Assembly (NCBI GenBank): GCA_963763755.1
Contig: CAVXQE010000005.1
Location: forward strand, 58,084 to 122,083
DNA length: 64,000 nucleotides
Direction: 5' to 3'
Origin: Gaiellasilicea sp963763755
GTDB lineage: Bacteria > Actinomycetota > Thermoleophilia > Gaiellales > Gaiellaceae
In this document: positions 8,400 through 17,756 of the stretch, piece by piece
Numbering within the stretch: position 1 is the stretch's first letter
Layout: the number at the start of each line of letters is the position of its first letter
Program-made: the position numbers and the translations under genes
The notes under the pieces: generated by a model
The model's input: the letters and a program-made list of their open reading frames with translations, nothing else
Databases searched by the model: none
Told to the model about the DNA's origin: nothing

Positions 8400-9010
8400 G
8401 CGGATGCCACGAGATCCTCGATCGCGGCCATCAGGCGCTCGGTCGCAACCTGCGGCGCATCCTCACGACCGGCGAGGTCGTCCAGCGGAATCGGCGGGCC
8501 ATACGCGACACGGAGCTGCCCGAGCCTGCCGAGCCGGTCGGTGCCGACGATCCCGGCCGGGACGAGCGGCACGTGCGCGTCGAGCGCGATCCGCGCGGCA
8601 CCGGTGTGCGCGCGGGCCTCGTACTTCTTCCGCAGTCCCTTCTTCCGCCGGGTGCCCTCCGGGAACATGACGACGATGTGACCCTCGCGGCACAGCTGCA
8701 TCGCGGTGGCCATCGCCTCGGCGTCGGCCTGGCCGCGGCGGACCGGGAACGCCCCCGCGGCGGTGGCGAACTGCTTGAACGGCGTCCAGAAGAGCTCCGA
8801 CTTGGCCATGAAGCGGAGAAAGCGCTTCGGGAAGAGCGGAATCCCGAGCGGCCACGGGTCGAAGTTCGAGTTGTGGTTCGCGGCGAGCACGAAGCCGCCG
8901 GCCGCAGGCAAGTGCTCTTTTCCCCGCGCGCGCAGCCGAAACAAGCCCTTCAGCAGCGGCCAGCTGAGCGCGGCGACGAGGAGATAGACGGGACTTGGCC
9001 GGGGCGCCAT
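8396..9010 (-). CDS. plsC: 1-acyl-sn-glycerol-3-phosphate acyltransferase (PlsC family)
   Basis: The ATG at 9008-9010 gives about 204 residues starting with a hydrophobic membrane-associating helix (SPVYLLVAALSWPLLKGLF). It carries the PlsC signature box I NHNSNFDPW (HX4D catalytic pair), a basic substrate segment (FPKRFLRFMAKSELFW), box III FPEGTRRKKGLRKKY and box IV VPLVPAGIVG. It transfers a fatty acyl group to lysophosphatidate at the inner membrane. An in-frame extension upstream of this ATG would run into the divergent topA start and looks like noise. Its stop overlaps the exonuclease GTG start by four bases. Only 38 bases separate its start from topA, so the two promoters must share this gap. 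Confidence 0.88.
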   Translation of the reverse strand: MAPRPSPVYLLVAALSWPLLKGLFRLRARGKEHLPAAGGFVLAANHNSNFDPWPLGIPLFPKRFLRFMAKSELFWTPFKQFATAAGAFPVRRGQADAEAMATAMQLCREGHIVVMFPEGTRRKKGLRKKYEARAHTGAARIALDAHVPLVPAGIVGTDRLGRLGQLRVAYGPPIPLDDLAGREDAPQVATERLMAAIEDLVASA

Positions 9011-9048
9011 GACGGCAGTATCCCAACCGGTCGCTAAGGTGAGGCGCC

Positions 9049-11628
9049 ATGTCGGCCAAGAAGCTCGTGATCGTCGAGAGCCCTGCGAAGGCAAAGACCA
9101 TCGCGGGCTACCTCGGGGACGATTACGTCGTCGAGTCGAGCATCGGTCACATTCGCGACCTTCCGAACCGCGCCTCGGAGATCCCGGAGGGCATGAAGAA
9201 GGAGCCCTGGGCACGGCTCGGCGTCGACGTCGAGCACGACTTCGAGCCGCTGTACGTCGTCGACTCGGACAAGAAGGGGAAGGTCAGCGAGCTGAAGAAG
9301 CTCCTGAAGAACGCCGACGAGCTCCTGCTCGCGACAGATGAAGACCGCGAGGGCGAGGCGATCGCCTGGCATCTGCTCGAGGTGTTGCAGCCGAAGGTGC
9401 CCGTGCGCCGGATGGTCTTCCACGAGATCACCCGCGACGCGATCCAGCGCGCGCTCGGCGAGACGCGCGAGGTCGACCAGCGCCTCGTCGACGCTCAGGA
9501 GACGCGGCGCATCCTCGACCGCCTCTACGGCTACGAGGTCTCGCCGGTGCTCTGGAAGAAGGTCATGCAGGGACTCTCGGCCGGCCGCGTCCAGTCGGTG
9601 GCGGTCCGGCTCGTCGTCGAGCGCGAGCGGGAACGGCGCGCCTTCGTCTCGGCGGGCTACTGGGACATCAAAGGACTGTTCGATCCCGGCTCGTTCGAGG
9701 CCAAGCTCGCCGCCGTCGACGGGCAGCGCGTCGCGCAGGGACGTGACTTCGCCCAGGACGGCACGCTCAAGTCGGCCGATCTGGTCAAGCTGGACGAGGC
9801 CACGGTGCGCGAGCTCGCAGCGGCTCTCGACGGCGTTCCCTTTGCAGTGCGCTCCGCGGACGAGAAGCCGTACACGCGCCGGCCGGCTGCGCCGTTCATG
9901 ACCTCGACGCTGCAGCAGGAGGCGGGCCGCAAGCTCCGCTACACCGCGCAGACGACGATGCGCGTCGCTCAGCGCCTGTACGAGAACGGCTACATCACCT
10001 ACATGCGCACCGACTCGACGACGCTGTCCGAGTCGGCGCTCCAGGCGGCGCGCAAGCAGGCGGTCGAGCTCTACGGCGCCGACTCGATCCCGGAGAAGCC
10101 GCGCCAGTACACGCGCAAGGTGAAGAACGCGCAGGAGGCACACGAGGCGATCCGTCCGGCCGGCGACTCGTTCCGCACGCCGAAGCAGCTCGAGCGCGAG
10201 CTGAACCGCGACGAGCTTGCGCTCTACGACCTGATCTGGAAGCGAACGCTGGCCTCGCAGATGGCCGACGCGCGCGGCATGACCGTCTCGCTCCGCCTCG
10301 GGGCGAAGGCAACGTCGGGCACCGATGCCGAGTTCTCGGCCTCCGGCACCGTGATCACGTTCCGCGGCTTCCTCGCGGCGTACGAGGAGAGCCGCGACGA
10401 CGACACCGAGCGGGAGGAAGAGCGGCCGCTTCCCCACCTGAAGCCCGGCGACGAGCTGACCGCGCTGAGCCTCGAGCCGGAAGGCCACGCAACGACCCCG
10501 CCCGCGCGCTACACCGAGGCGAGCCTCGTGCAGGCGCTCGAGGAGCGCGGAATCGGCCGGCCGTCGACCTACGCGTCGATCCTCGGCACGATCCTCGACC
10601 GCGGCTACGTCTTCAAGCGCGGAACCGCACTCGTTCCGTCCTTCCTGGCCTTTGCGGTCACCGGGCTGCTCGAGCAGCACTTCGGCCGGCTCGTCGACTA
10701 CTCGTTCACCGCCAAGATGGAGGACGACCTGGACGCGATCGCCGCCGGCGACCAGGAGCGCGTCGACTGGCTGCGCCACTTCTACTTCGGCGGGGACGGA
10801 GCCGGAGACGAGGGACTGCACGCGCTCGTGTCCGACCTCTCGGAGATCGACGCGCGGGCCGTCAACTCGCTGCCGATCGGTGAGGGAATCGAGCTCCGCG
10901 TCGGCCGCTACGGGCCTTACGTCGAGCGTGGCGACGAGCGAGCGAGCGTCCCCGAGGACATGGCGCCGGACGAGCTCACGGTCGAGAAGGCGCAGGAGCT
11001 CCTCTCGGCCCCGACCGGCGATCGCGCGCTCGGCACGCATCCCGAGTGGAACCGCGAGATCACGGTCAAGACCGGCCGCTACGGGCCCTACGTGACCGAG
11101 GCGCTCGAGGAGGGCGCGACCGAGAAGCCGCGCGCGGCGTCGCTCTTCAAGTCGATGTCGCCGGAGACGGTGACGCTCGAGGAGGCCGTACGCCTGCTCT
11201 CGCTCCCCCGCTCGCTCGGCGTCGACCCGGCCGACGGCGAGGAGATCACCGCGCAGAACGGACGCTACGGCGCGTACGTGAAGAAGGGCACCGACTCCCG
11301 CTCGCTCGAGAGCGAAGAGCAGCTGTTCACGATCACGCTGGAGGACGCGCTCGCGCTGCTCGCGCAGCCCAAGCAGCGCGGCCGGGGCACGCCGAAGCCG
11401 CCGCTGCGCGAGCTCGGTCCCGATCCGGTCAGCAGCAAGCCGGTCGTGCTCAAGGAGGGCCGCTTCGGGCCGTACGTCACCGACGGCGAGACGAACGCGA
11501 GCCTGAGGCGCGGCGACGACCCGGAGACGGTGACGATCGAGCGGGCCGCGGAGCTGCTCGCCGACCGCCGCTCGAAGGGTCCCGCACCGAAGAAGAAGCG
11601 AGGCGGCGGGCGGCGTTCTGCCGCGTAA
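9049..11628 (+). CDS. topA: DNA topoisomerase I
   Basis: An intact 859-residue type IA topoisomerase. The N-terminal TOPRIM domain has KLVIVESPAKAKTIAGYLG and the metal-binding LLATDEDREGEAIAWHL. The active-site Tyr lies in YITYMRTDSTTLSESAL, followed by HEAIRPA, the GRPSTYASI motif and the KMEDDLD segment. Instead of zinc fingers the C-terminus carries about four repeats of the GRYGPYV type (near 10905, 11077, 11260 and 11462), then a Lys/Arg-rich tail (KKKRGGGRRSAA). This repeat-and-basic-tail design is known from actinobacterial TopA and supports processive relaxation of negative supercoils. The preceding AAGGTGAGG is a good ribosome site. No indels are visible, unlike many neighbours. Confidence 0.97.
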   Translation: MSAKKLVIVESPAKAKTIAGYLGDDYVVESSIGHIRDLPNRASEIPEGMKKEPWARLGVDVEHDFEPLYVVDSDKKGKVSELKKLLKNADELLLATDEDREGEAIAWHLLEVLQPKVPVRRMVFHEITRDAIQRALGETREVDQRLVDAQETRRILDRLYGYEVSPVLWKKVMQGLSAGRVQSVAVRLVVERERERRAFVSAGYWDIKGLFDPGSFEAKLAAVDGQRVAQGRDFAQDGTLKSADLVKLDEATVRELAAALDGVPFAVRSADEKPYTRRPAAPFMTSTLQQEAGRKLRYTAQTTMRVAQRLYENGYITYMRTDSTTLSESALQAARKQAVELYGADSIPEKPRQYTRKVKNAQEAHEAIRPAGDSFRTPKQLERELNRDELALYDLIWKRTLASQMADARGMTVSLRLGAKATSGTDAEFSASGTVITFRGFLAAYEESRDDDTEREEERPLPHLKPGDELTALSLEPEGHATTPPARYTEASLVQALEERGIGRPSTYASILGTILDRGYVFKRGTALVPSFLAFAVTGLLEQHFGRLVDYSFTAKMEDDLDAIAAGDQERVDWLRHFYFGGDGAGDEGLHALVSDLSEIDARAVNSLPIGEGIELRVGRYGPYVERGDERASVPEDMAPDELTVEKAQELLSAPTGDRALGTHPEWNREITVKTGRYGPYVTEALEEGATEKPRAASLFKSMSPETVTLEEAVRLLSLPRSLGVDPADGEEITAQNGRYGAYVKKGTDSRSLESEEQLFTITLEDALALLAQPKQRGRGTPKPPLRELGPDPVSSKPVVLKEGRFGPYVTDGETNASLRRGDDPETVTIERAAELLADRRSKGPAPKKKRGGGRRSAA

Positions 11629-11879
11629 TCCGACCGAAAGTGCAAACTTTCAGTACCGAGCGGGCGTCTTGCTTAACGAGGGCGCACTCAGACGCGCTAA
11701 CGTCAGTCGCGCGAAAACCGACTTTGCCCCTCACCGGAATAGACAAAGTGGGCTCCTCGTTGGAGCTTTGTAACACCGCTCGCCGCCTAGTTCCCGTGGC
11801 AAACGGAGGAAAAACAGCTTAAGGTGCGTAAGTTTGTAGCTTCCCTCGAAGAAAGGCCCGAAAGGACTGACGTTTCTCT
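11629..11879 (+). promoter_or_regulatory. topA-rpoD intergenic region with structured leader
   Basis: These 251 bases hold no gene. A GAAAGT-GCAA-ACTTTC hairpin with a GNRA-type loop (11636-11651) follows the topA stop. Around 11744-11772 the sequence ACAAAG...GCTCC-TCGTT-GGAGC-TTTGT can form a second structure. The stretch is less G+C-rich than the flanking genes, consistent with a promoter and leader for the sigma factor gene, but I cannot assign -35/-10 boxes with confidence. Confidence 0.4.
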
Positions 11880-12968
11880 TTGACGCAGAATCAGCTGATC
11901 GAACTGATTGAGTCGGACCAGGTCAAGGCGCTCGTCGAACGCTCGGAGGAGCGCGGGTTCATCGAGCCCACCGAGTTCGAGGCGTTCGTGCTCGAGCACG
12001 ACCTGAACGACGAGGAAACGGAGCAGCTCACCCGTGAGCTGGAGACGCTCGGCCTCGAGGTCGGGCAGTCGCGTGCCGGCAAGGACAAGGACGCGAAGGA
12101 CGCCGAGAAGGAAAAGGAAGCGGAGCCGGCCGTCGTCGCCTCGGTCGCCACGGGCGCCGCAGACAGCCTGCAGCTCTTCCTCGCCGATGTCGGCCGCCAC
12201 AAGCTTCTGAACGCCGCCGAGGAGGTCCAGCTCGCAAAGCAGATCGAGCGCGGCGACCTGATCGCGAAGCGGCGCATGATCGAGTCGAACCTACGGCTCG
12301 TCGTGTCGATCGCCAAGGGCTATCGCGGCCTCGGCGTGCCGTTCCTCGACCTGATCCAGGAGGGAACGCTGGGCCTCAACCGCGCGGTCGAGAAGTTCGA
12401 CTGGCGTCGCGGCTTCAAGTTCTCGACCTACGCCACCTGGTGGATCCGCCAGTCGGTTCAGCGTGCCGTCGCGAACCACGCGCGGACGATTCGCGTGCCC
12501 GTCCACGTCGTCGAGCGGCAGCAGAAGCTGTCGCGCGCTGCACGGCGCCTCGAGGTCGAGCTCGGCCGCGAGGCGACGAAGGAGGAGCTCGCGGAGGCAA
12601 CCGGCCTTCCGATCCAGCACGTGGACGAGGCGCTCGGCGCCGCGCACGCGTCCGTCTCGCTGAACCAGACGGTCGGTGCCGACGACGAGGGCGAGCTCGG
12701 CGACCTGTTCGCCGACCGCGAGGCCGCCGACCCGTTCGACGAGGCGGAGGAGTCGCTGCGCAAGCAGGGCGTCCGCCGCGCGCTCGACGCGCTGCCGGAG
12801 CGCGAGCGGCGCATCCTCGAGCTGCGGTTCGGCTTCGAGGGCGAGCCGTGGACGCTCGAGGCGATCGGGCACGAGCTCGACCTGACGCGCGAGCGCGTCC
12901 GTCAGCTCGAGGGCCAGGCGCTCTCGCGTCTCGCGGCTCTGCGCGACCTCGCCAGCCTCGCGGCATAG
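11880..12968 (+). CDS. rpoD: Primary RNA polymerase sigma factor (SigA/RpoD group)
   Basis: A 362-residue sigma-70. The N-terminus (QNQLIELIESDQVKALVERS) is a compact region 1.1, followed by an acidic/Lys-rich linker. Region 1.2 starts at DSLQLFLADVGRHKLL. Region 2 contains DLIQEGTLGLNRAVEKFDWR and FKFSTYATWWIRQSVQRAV (core binding and -10 recognition). Region 3 has RVPVHVVERQQKL, and region 4 ends with LTRERVRQLEGQALSRL (helix-turn-helix for -35). Presence of region 1.1 and the closeness to the RpoD consensus make it the housekeeping sigma factor. The start is TTG at 11880; AAAGGA lies about 13 bases upstream, a rather long spacing. A strong terminator follows. Confidence 0.95.
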   Translation: MTQNQLIELIESDQVKALVERSEERGFIEPTEFEAFVLEHDLNDEETEQLTRELETLGLEVGQSRAGKDKDAKDAEKEKEAEPAVVASVATGAADSLQLFLADVGRHKLLNAAEEVQLAKQIERGDLIAKRRMIESNLRLVVSIAKGYRGLGVPFLDLIQEGTLGLNRAVEKFDWRRGFKFSTYATWWIRQSVQRAVANHARTIRVPVHVVERQQKLSRAARRLEVELGREATKEELAEATGLPIQHVDEALGAAHASVSLNQTVGADDEGELGDLFADREAADPFDEAEESLRKQGVRRALDALPERERRILELRFGFEGEPWTLEAIGHELDLTRERVRQLEGQALSRLAALRDLASLAA

Positions 12969-12989
12969 CGCAAAAGGACCATTCGTACG

Positions 12990-13015
12990 CGAAGGGCGGC
13001 TCCGGCCGCCCTTCG
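12990..13015 (+). terminator. Rho-independent-type terminator after rpoD
   Basis: CGAAGGGCGGC-TCCG-GCCGCCCTTCG is a perfect 11-bp stem with a 4-base loop, 22 bases after the sigma factor stop, followed by a short T-containing stretch (TCGTTC). It separates rpoD from the peptide transporter operon. Confidence 0.75.
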
Positions 13016-13093
13016 TCGTTCAGGTGCGCTTGCGCTTCTAGAAGGACCCGGGGATACTCCCGCTGAACCCGGGAGCTTTTGAAAGGAGACATT

Positions 13094-14806
13094 TTGAGGA
13101 TCAAGTGGCACAGGCTGCTGATGCTGCTCGTCGTCGCCATGCTGGCCGTTGCGGCGGCAGGGTGCGGCGGCGATGACGATGAGGCAGGGGGGACAGGGAC
13201 ATCAACCGGCGAAGCCACCGGTGAGGCGGGCGGGACGCTCGTCTTCGCGGGTGCGGCCGATCCGGTCGCGCTCGACGGGGCGGTCGTCTCCGACGGCGAG
13301 TCGCTGCGTGTGATCACGCAGATCTTCGAGACGCTCGTCGCGCTCAAGCCCGGCACGACCGAGCCGGAGCCCGGTCTCGCCGAGAGCTGGTCGGCGGACG
13401 ACACCGGCAAGGTCTGGACGTTCAAGATCCGCGAGGGCGTCAAGTTCCACGACGGCACGGATCTCGACGCCGAGGCGGTCTGCTTCAACTTCGACCGCTG
13501 GTACAACTTCAAGGGTCCGCTGCAGAACCCGGGCGCGACCTACTACTGGCAAGTCGTCTTCGGCGGCTTCAAGACCTACAACAAGGACAGCGGCGCGCCG
13601 AAGGACAGCCTCTACGCGAGCTGCGAGGCGACCGACTCGCATACCGCGGTCCTGACGCTGACCAAGCCGTCGGCCACCTTCATTCCGGCCCTCTCGCAGC
13701 AGGCCTTCTCGATCGCCAGCCCGAAGGCGCTGAAGGAGTACAAGGCCGACGAGGGCACGACCGACGCGGACGGCGTCTTCACCCCGACCGGGACGTTCGG
13801 TACCGAGCACCCGATCGGCACGGGTCCGTTGAAGTTCGATTCGTGGACCCGTAACGACAAGCTCACCCTGGTCAAGAACGACGACTACTGGGGCGACAAG
13901 TCGACGCTCGACACCCTGATCATTCGGCCGATCGCCGACAACGCCGCCCGCCTGCAGGCGCTGCAGACCGGCGAGATCCAGGGTTACGACCTCGTCGAGC
14001 CGCAGGACATCGCCACGATCGAGGGCGACTCCAAGCTGCAGATCATCGACAGGCCGGCCTTCAACGTCGCCTACGTGGGCTTCAACCTCGCGAAGAAGCC
14101 GACCGACGACATCAAGGTGCGCGAGGCGATCGCGTACGGCCTCGACCGCCAGGCGGTCGTGGACAACTTCTACTCCGGCCGCGCCGAGCTGGCGAAGGAG
14201 TTCATGCCGCCGGAGGTCGTCGGCTACTCGGACGACGTTCCGGAGTACACCTACGACCCGGAGAAGGCGAAGAAGATCCTGACGGACGCCGGCTACAAGC
14301 TCCCGGTGCCGCTCGAGTTCTGGTACCCGACGGACGTGTCGCGTCCGTACATGCCGGACCCGAAGCGGAACTTCGAGGCGTTCGCCGCGAGCCTGAACAA
14401 GTCGGGCTTCAAGGTGACACCGAAGAGTGCCCCGTGGAACCCGGACTACCTGGGCCGCGCGGACGAAGGCAACGCCGGCAACCTGCGCATGCTCGGCTGG
14501 ACCGGCGACTACGGCGACGCGGACAACTTCATCGGCACGTTCTTCCAGAGCCCGCAGAAGGCCTGGGGAACGACCACGAAGCCGCTCACCAAGATCGAGA
14601 AGCTCCTGAACGACGCAGAGATCGAGACGGACGAGTCGAAGCGTGAGACGCTGTACAAGGACGCCAACAACGAGATCATGACCGAGCTCCCAGGCGTCCC
14701 GTACGCGCACTCCCGGCCCGCCCTCGCGTTCGATGCGAAGGTCAAGGGCTACGTCGCAAGTCCGACGACGAACGAGTTGTTCTCGACGGTCACGATCGAG
14801 AAGTAG
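13094..14806 (+). CDS. Peptide-type ABC transporter substrate-binding lipoprotein
   Basis: The product (about 570 residues) is a family 5 extracellular solute-binding protein (DppA/OppA type). The signal peptide ends in a lipobox (AVAAAGCGG), so it is anchored to the outer membrane face by a lipidated Cys and followed by an acidic/Thr-Ser linker. Typical features include GGTLVFAGAADPVALDGAV, AESWSADDTGKVWTFKIREGVKF (quoted in part), and VREAIAYGLDRQAVVDNF. I chose the TTG at 13094, since AAAGGAG lies five bases upstream; a second in-frame TTG at 13079 precedes that ribosome site. It is the first gene of a complete dpp-type operon (permeases, two ATPases). Peptides are the likely cargo; nickel or sugars are possible. 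Confidence 0.92.
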   Translation: MRIKWHRLLMLLVVAMLAVAAAGCGGDDDEAGGTGTSTGEATGEAGGTLVFAGAADPVALDGAVVSDGESLRVITQIFETLVALKPGTTEPEPGLAESWSADDTGKVWTFKIREGVKFHDGTDLDAEAVCFNFDRWYNFKGPLQNPGATYYWQVVFGGFKTYNKDSGAPKDSLYASCEATDSHTAVLTLTKPSATFIPALSQQAFSIASPKALKEYKADEGTTDADGVFTPTGTFGTEHPIGTGPLKFDSWTRNDKLTLVKNDDYWGDKSTLDTLIIRPIADNAARLQALQTGEIQGYDLVEPQDIATIEGDSKLQIIDRPAFNVAYVGFNLAKKPTDDIKVREAIAYGLDRQAVVDNFYSGRAELAKEFMPPEVVGYSDDVPEYTYDPEKAKKILTDAGYKLPVPLEFWYPTDVSRPYMPDPKRNFEAFAASLNKSGFKVTPKSAPWNPDYLGRADEGNAGNLRMLGWTGDYGDADNFIGTFFQSPQKAWGTTTKPLTKIEKLLNDAEIETDESKRETLYKDANNEIMTELPGVPYAHSRPALAFDAKVKGYVASPTTNELFSTVTIEK

Positions 14807-14836
14807 AGGGAGGAGAGCTAGAGTCCGGCGGGCGAC

Positions 14837-15841
14837 ATGTTGCGTTTCGTCGTCCGCCGGCTCCTGCTCCTGATCCCGATCCTGATCGGGCTGTCGCTCC
14901 TCGTCTTCTTCTGGCTCAGGGCCCTGCCCGGGACCCCCGCGACGTCGCTGCTCGGCGAGCGCGCCACGCCTGAGTCGATCGCGGCGATCAACAAGCAGCT
15001 TGGTCTGGACAAGCCGGTGTACGTCCAGTACTTCGACTACCTCGGGAGCGTCGTGCGGCTCGAGTTCGGCGACTCAGTCACCTCGCGGCGGCCGGTGACG
15101 GAGGAGTTCAGAGAGCGCTTCCCGGCGACGATCGAGCTGGCGCTCGCTGCGATGTTCTTCTCGATCGTTTGCGGGATCCCGCTCGGCTTCCTGGCGGCGA
15201 AACGCTACGGCGGCTTCTTCGACCATTTCAGCCTGTTCGCATCACTGCTCGGGATCTCGATCCCGATCTTCGTGCTCGCGATCCTCCTCAAGTGGGTCTT
15301 CGCGGTGCAGCTCGGGTTACTACCGACCGTCGGCCGGATGAGCGTCCTGATCAACATCGACCACCCGACCAACTTCTACATCCTGGACGCGATCCTCGCC
15401 GGAGACCCCGAGGCGCTCTGGGACGTGATCAAGCATCTCATCCTGCCCGCGATCGCCCTCGGCTCGATTCCACTCGCGATCATCGCCCGGATCACGCGCG
15501 CGTCCACCCTCGACGTCCAGAACGAGGACTACGTGCGAACGGCACGAGCGAAGGGCGTTTCCCCGCGAACGGTCGACACGAGACACGTCCTCCGCAACGC
15601 GATGCTGCCGATCATCACGATCATCGGCCTCCAGATGGGCCTGCTGCTCTCGGGCGCCGTCCTGACCGAGACCGTGTTTGCGTGGCCCGGCATCGGCAGC
15701 TGGCTCGTCCAGGCGATCGACGACCGCAACTACGCAGTCCTTCAGGGCGGAATCCTCTTCCTCGCGTTCGTCTTCGTCCTGGTCAATCTGATCGTCGATA
15801 TCTCGTACGGGCTCCTCAACCCGCGGATCCGCCTGTCGTGA
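14837..15841 (+). CDS. dppB: Peptide ABC transporter permease, DppB type
   Basis: A 334-residue inner-membrane permease with six predicted helices, beginning MLRFVVRRLLLLIPILIGLS, the standard opening of DppB/OppB proteins. The ATPase-coupling EAA loop is visible near residues 225-250 (TRASTLDVQNEDYVRTARAK, then GVSPR), and the C-terminus ends YGLLNPRIRLS. It pairs with the DppC-type permease that starts inside its stop codon (GTGA overlap, 15838-15841). Frame intact. Confidence 0.93.
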   Translation: MLRFVVRRLLLLIPILIGLSLLVFFWLRALPGTPATSLLGERATPESIAAINKQLGLDKPVYVQYFDYLGSVVRLEFGDSVTSRRPVTEEFRERFPATIELALAAMFFSIVCGIPLGFLAAKRYGGFFDHFSLFASLLGISIPIFVLAILLKWVFAVQLGLLPTVGRMSVLINIDHPTNFYILDAILAGDPEALWDVIKHLILPAIALGSIPLAIIARITRASTLDVQNEDYVRTARAKGVSPRTVDTRHVLRNAMLPIITIIGLQMGLLLSGAVLTETVFAWPGIGSWLVQAIDDRNYAVLQGGILFLAFVFVLVNLIVDISYGLLNPRIRLS

Positions 15842-16750
15842 GCATTGCCGAGCTCGAAGCCCGGGAGATCGAGCTCGAGCCGGGCGGCGCCGGACTGTGG
15901 CGGGATGCGGGGTCACGACTGCGCCGGAACCCGGGAGCAATGTTCGGCTTCGCGCTCGTCGGATTCTTCGTCATCTGCGCCCTCTTGGCGCCGGTTCTCG
16001 CACCGGAGGACCCGGTCGTCGGCGATCTCTCTCGGCTTGGCGGGAGCTGCTGCCCGGGCCCATCGGCTGACCACTGGTTCGGGGTCGACCAGCAGGGGCG
16101 CGACGAGCTCTCGCGGATCCTGTACGGCGCCCGCTACTCGCTCCTGATCGGCGTCGTCTCGGTCGCGGTCGGCCTTTCGATCGGCATGGTGCTCGGCTCG
16201 ATCGCGGGCTACGCCGGGGGGATCGTCGACAGCGTGATCATGCGCTTTACGGACATCATGCTCGCGATCCCCGGCCTGCTGCTCGCGATCGGGATCGTCG
16301 CGATGCTCGGGCCCGGCCTGTTCCAGATCATGGTCGCAGTCGGCGTGACGCAGATTCCGATCTTCACGCGGCTGATGCGCGGCTCGATCCTCGGCCAGCG
16401 GGACAACGACTTCGTCCTCGCCGCACGGTCGATCGGCGTGCCGAAACGGCTGATCCTCGGCTCCCACATCCTCCCGAACGCGATCTCGCCGGTCATCGTC
16501 CAGGCGACGCTCGCGCTCGCGAGTGGCCATCATCGACGTCGCCGGGCTCGGGTTCCTCGGGCTCGGCCCGCAGGATCCCTCAACGCCCGAGTGGGGGACG
16601 ATGCTCACCGATACGACGCGCTACCTCCAGACGGCGCCGCACCTGGCGATCATCCCCGGCGTCGCGATCATCATCTCGGTGCTCGGCTTCAACCTGATCG
16701 GCGACGGCCTCCGCGAAGCGCTCGACCCGAAGCTGCGGGGCCGTGGCTAG
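15838..16750 (+). CDS. dppC: Peptide ABC transporter permease, DppC type (one frameshift)
   Basis: The product is a DppC/OppC permease of about 303 residues: an N-terminal helix (GAMFGFALVGFFVICALLAP), the WFGVDQQGRDELSRILYGAR signature, and the membrane domain with the EAA loop (FVLAARSIGVPKRLILGSHI). The frame breaks at about 16523, where AGTGGCCATC has one G too many; removing it restores LASA-IIDVAGLGFLGLG and the normal ending (EALDPKLRGRG). The rest of the operon is intact, so a one-base assembly error is likely. The GTG start overlaps the dppB stop, and its end overlaps the dppD start by eight bases, so translation of the operon is tightly coupled. Confidence 0.88.
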
Positions 16751-17756
16751 AGAGCCTCTCCTCGTCGTCGACGACCTGCACGTTCAGTTCGGAACCGAGC
16801 GAGGGCTCGTCTACGCCGTCAACGGGATCTCGTTCGACATCGCCCCCGGCGAGACACTCGGGATCGTCGGTGAGTCGGGCTGCGGCAAGAGCGTCACCTC
16901 GCTCGCGCTGCTTGGGATCCTCGCGCGGAACGGCCGCGTCACGAAGGGCACGGCGATGTTCGGCGGGCGCGACCTACTCGCGCTCAACGACGAGGAGCTG
17001 CGCTCCGTCCGCGGCCGCGAGATCGCGATGATCTTCCAGGACCCGATGACCTCGCTCAACCCGGTGCTCACCATCGGCAGGCAGATCCGCGAGGCGCTCG
17101 AGGTGCACTTCGGCATGGACCGCGCGCAGGCCGACAAGCGCGGGGCCGAGCTGCTCGACCAGGTCGGGATTCCGAGCGCGAAGCAGCGCCTCAAGGACTA
17201 TCCGCACCAGTTCTCGGGCGGGATGCGGCAGCGGGCGATGATCGCGATGGCCCTGGCGTGCGAGCCGAAGCTGTTGATCGCCGACGAGCCGACGACCGCG
17301 CTCGACGTGACCATTCAGGCGCAGATTCTCGAGGTCTTGAAGTCCCTCGTCTCCGAGCGCGACACGGCGCTGATCATGATCACGCACGACCTCGGCGTCG
17401 TCGCGGGCATGTGCGAGCGCGTGAACGTGATGTACGCGGGCATGTTCGTGGAGACGGGCAGCGCCGACCGCCTCTTCTCGCAGCCGCGCCACCCCTACAC
17501 GCTCGGCCTGCTCCAGAGCGTGCCGCGAATCGATGCCGGCCGGCGCCAGAAGCTGCAACCGATTCCCGGCGCGCCGCGGAACATGCTGAGCCAGCCGAGC
17601 GAGTGCCCGTTCGCGCCGCGCTGCCGCTACGAGGTCGAGCAGTCGCGCCAGCAGGTGCCGCCTCTCGACGAGCTCGAGAGCGGCCACCACGTGCGCTGCT
17701 TCAACCCGGTGCCGGCGGACGAGTGGCAGCGGCTCCGGCTGGGCGGGGCAGCCTAA
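16743..17756 (+). CDS. dppD: Peptide ABC transporter ATPase, DppD type
   Basis: A 337-residue ATPase with Walker A GESGCGKSVTS, Q-loop MIFQDPMTSLNP, signature FSGGMRQRAMIAMAL, Walker B LLIADEPTTALD and H-loop MITHDLGVVAGM. The C-terminal oligopeptide-transporter extension, with its conserved Cys pair (ECPFAPRCRYEVE), is present; in this family it can hold an Fe-S cluster or structural site. The GTG start lies inside the end of dppC. It forms a heterodimer with DppF to energise import. Confidence 0.95.
   Translation: MAREPLLVVDDLHVQFGTERGLVYAVNGISFDIAPGETLGIVGESGCGKSVTSLALLGILARNGRVTKGTAMFGGRDLLALNDEELRSVRGREIAMIFQDPMTSLNPVLTIGRQIREALEVHFGMDRAQADKRGAELLDQVGIPSAKQRLKDYPHQFSGGMRQRAMIAMALACEPKLLIADEPTTALDVTIQAQILEVLKSLVSERDTALIMITHDLGVVAGMCERVNVMYAGMFVETGSADRLFSQPRHPYTLGLLQSVPRIDAGRRQKLQPIPGAPRNMLSQPSECPFAPRCRYEVEQSRQQVPPLDELESGHHVRCFNPVPADEWQRLRLGGAA

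Noticed and set aside
9034..11040. A 668-codon open frame opposite topA
   Set aside because: It lies antisense to an intact, strongly conserved topA, has no recognisable domain and has the composition expected from the shadow of a high-G+C gene.
13202..14710. A 502-codon open frame antisense to the peptide-binding lipoprotein gene
   Set aside because: Shadow of the real gene; Arg/Val/Leu/Asp-rich composition without domains.
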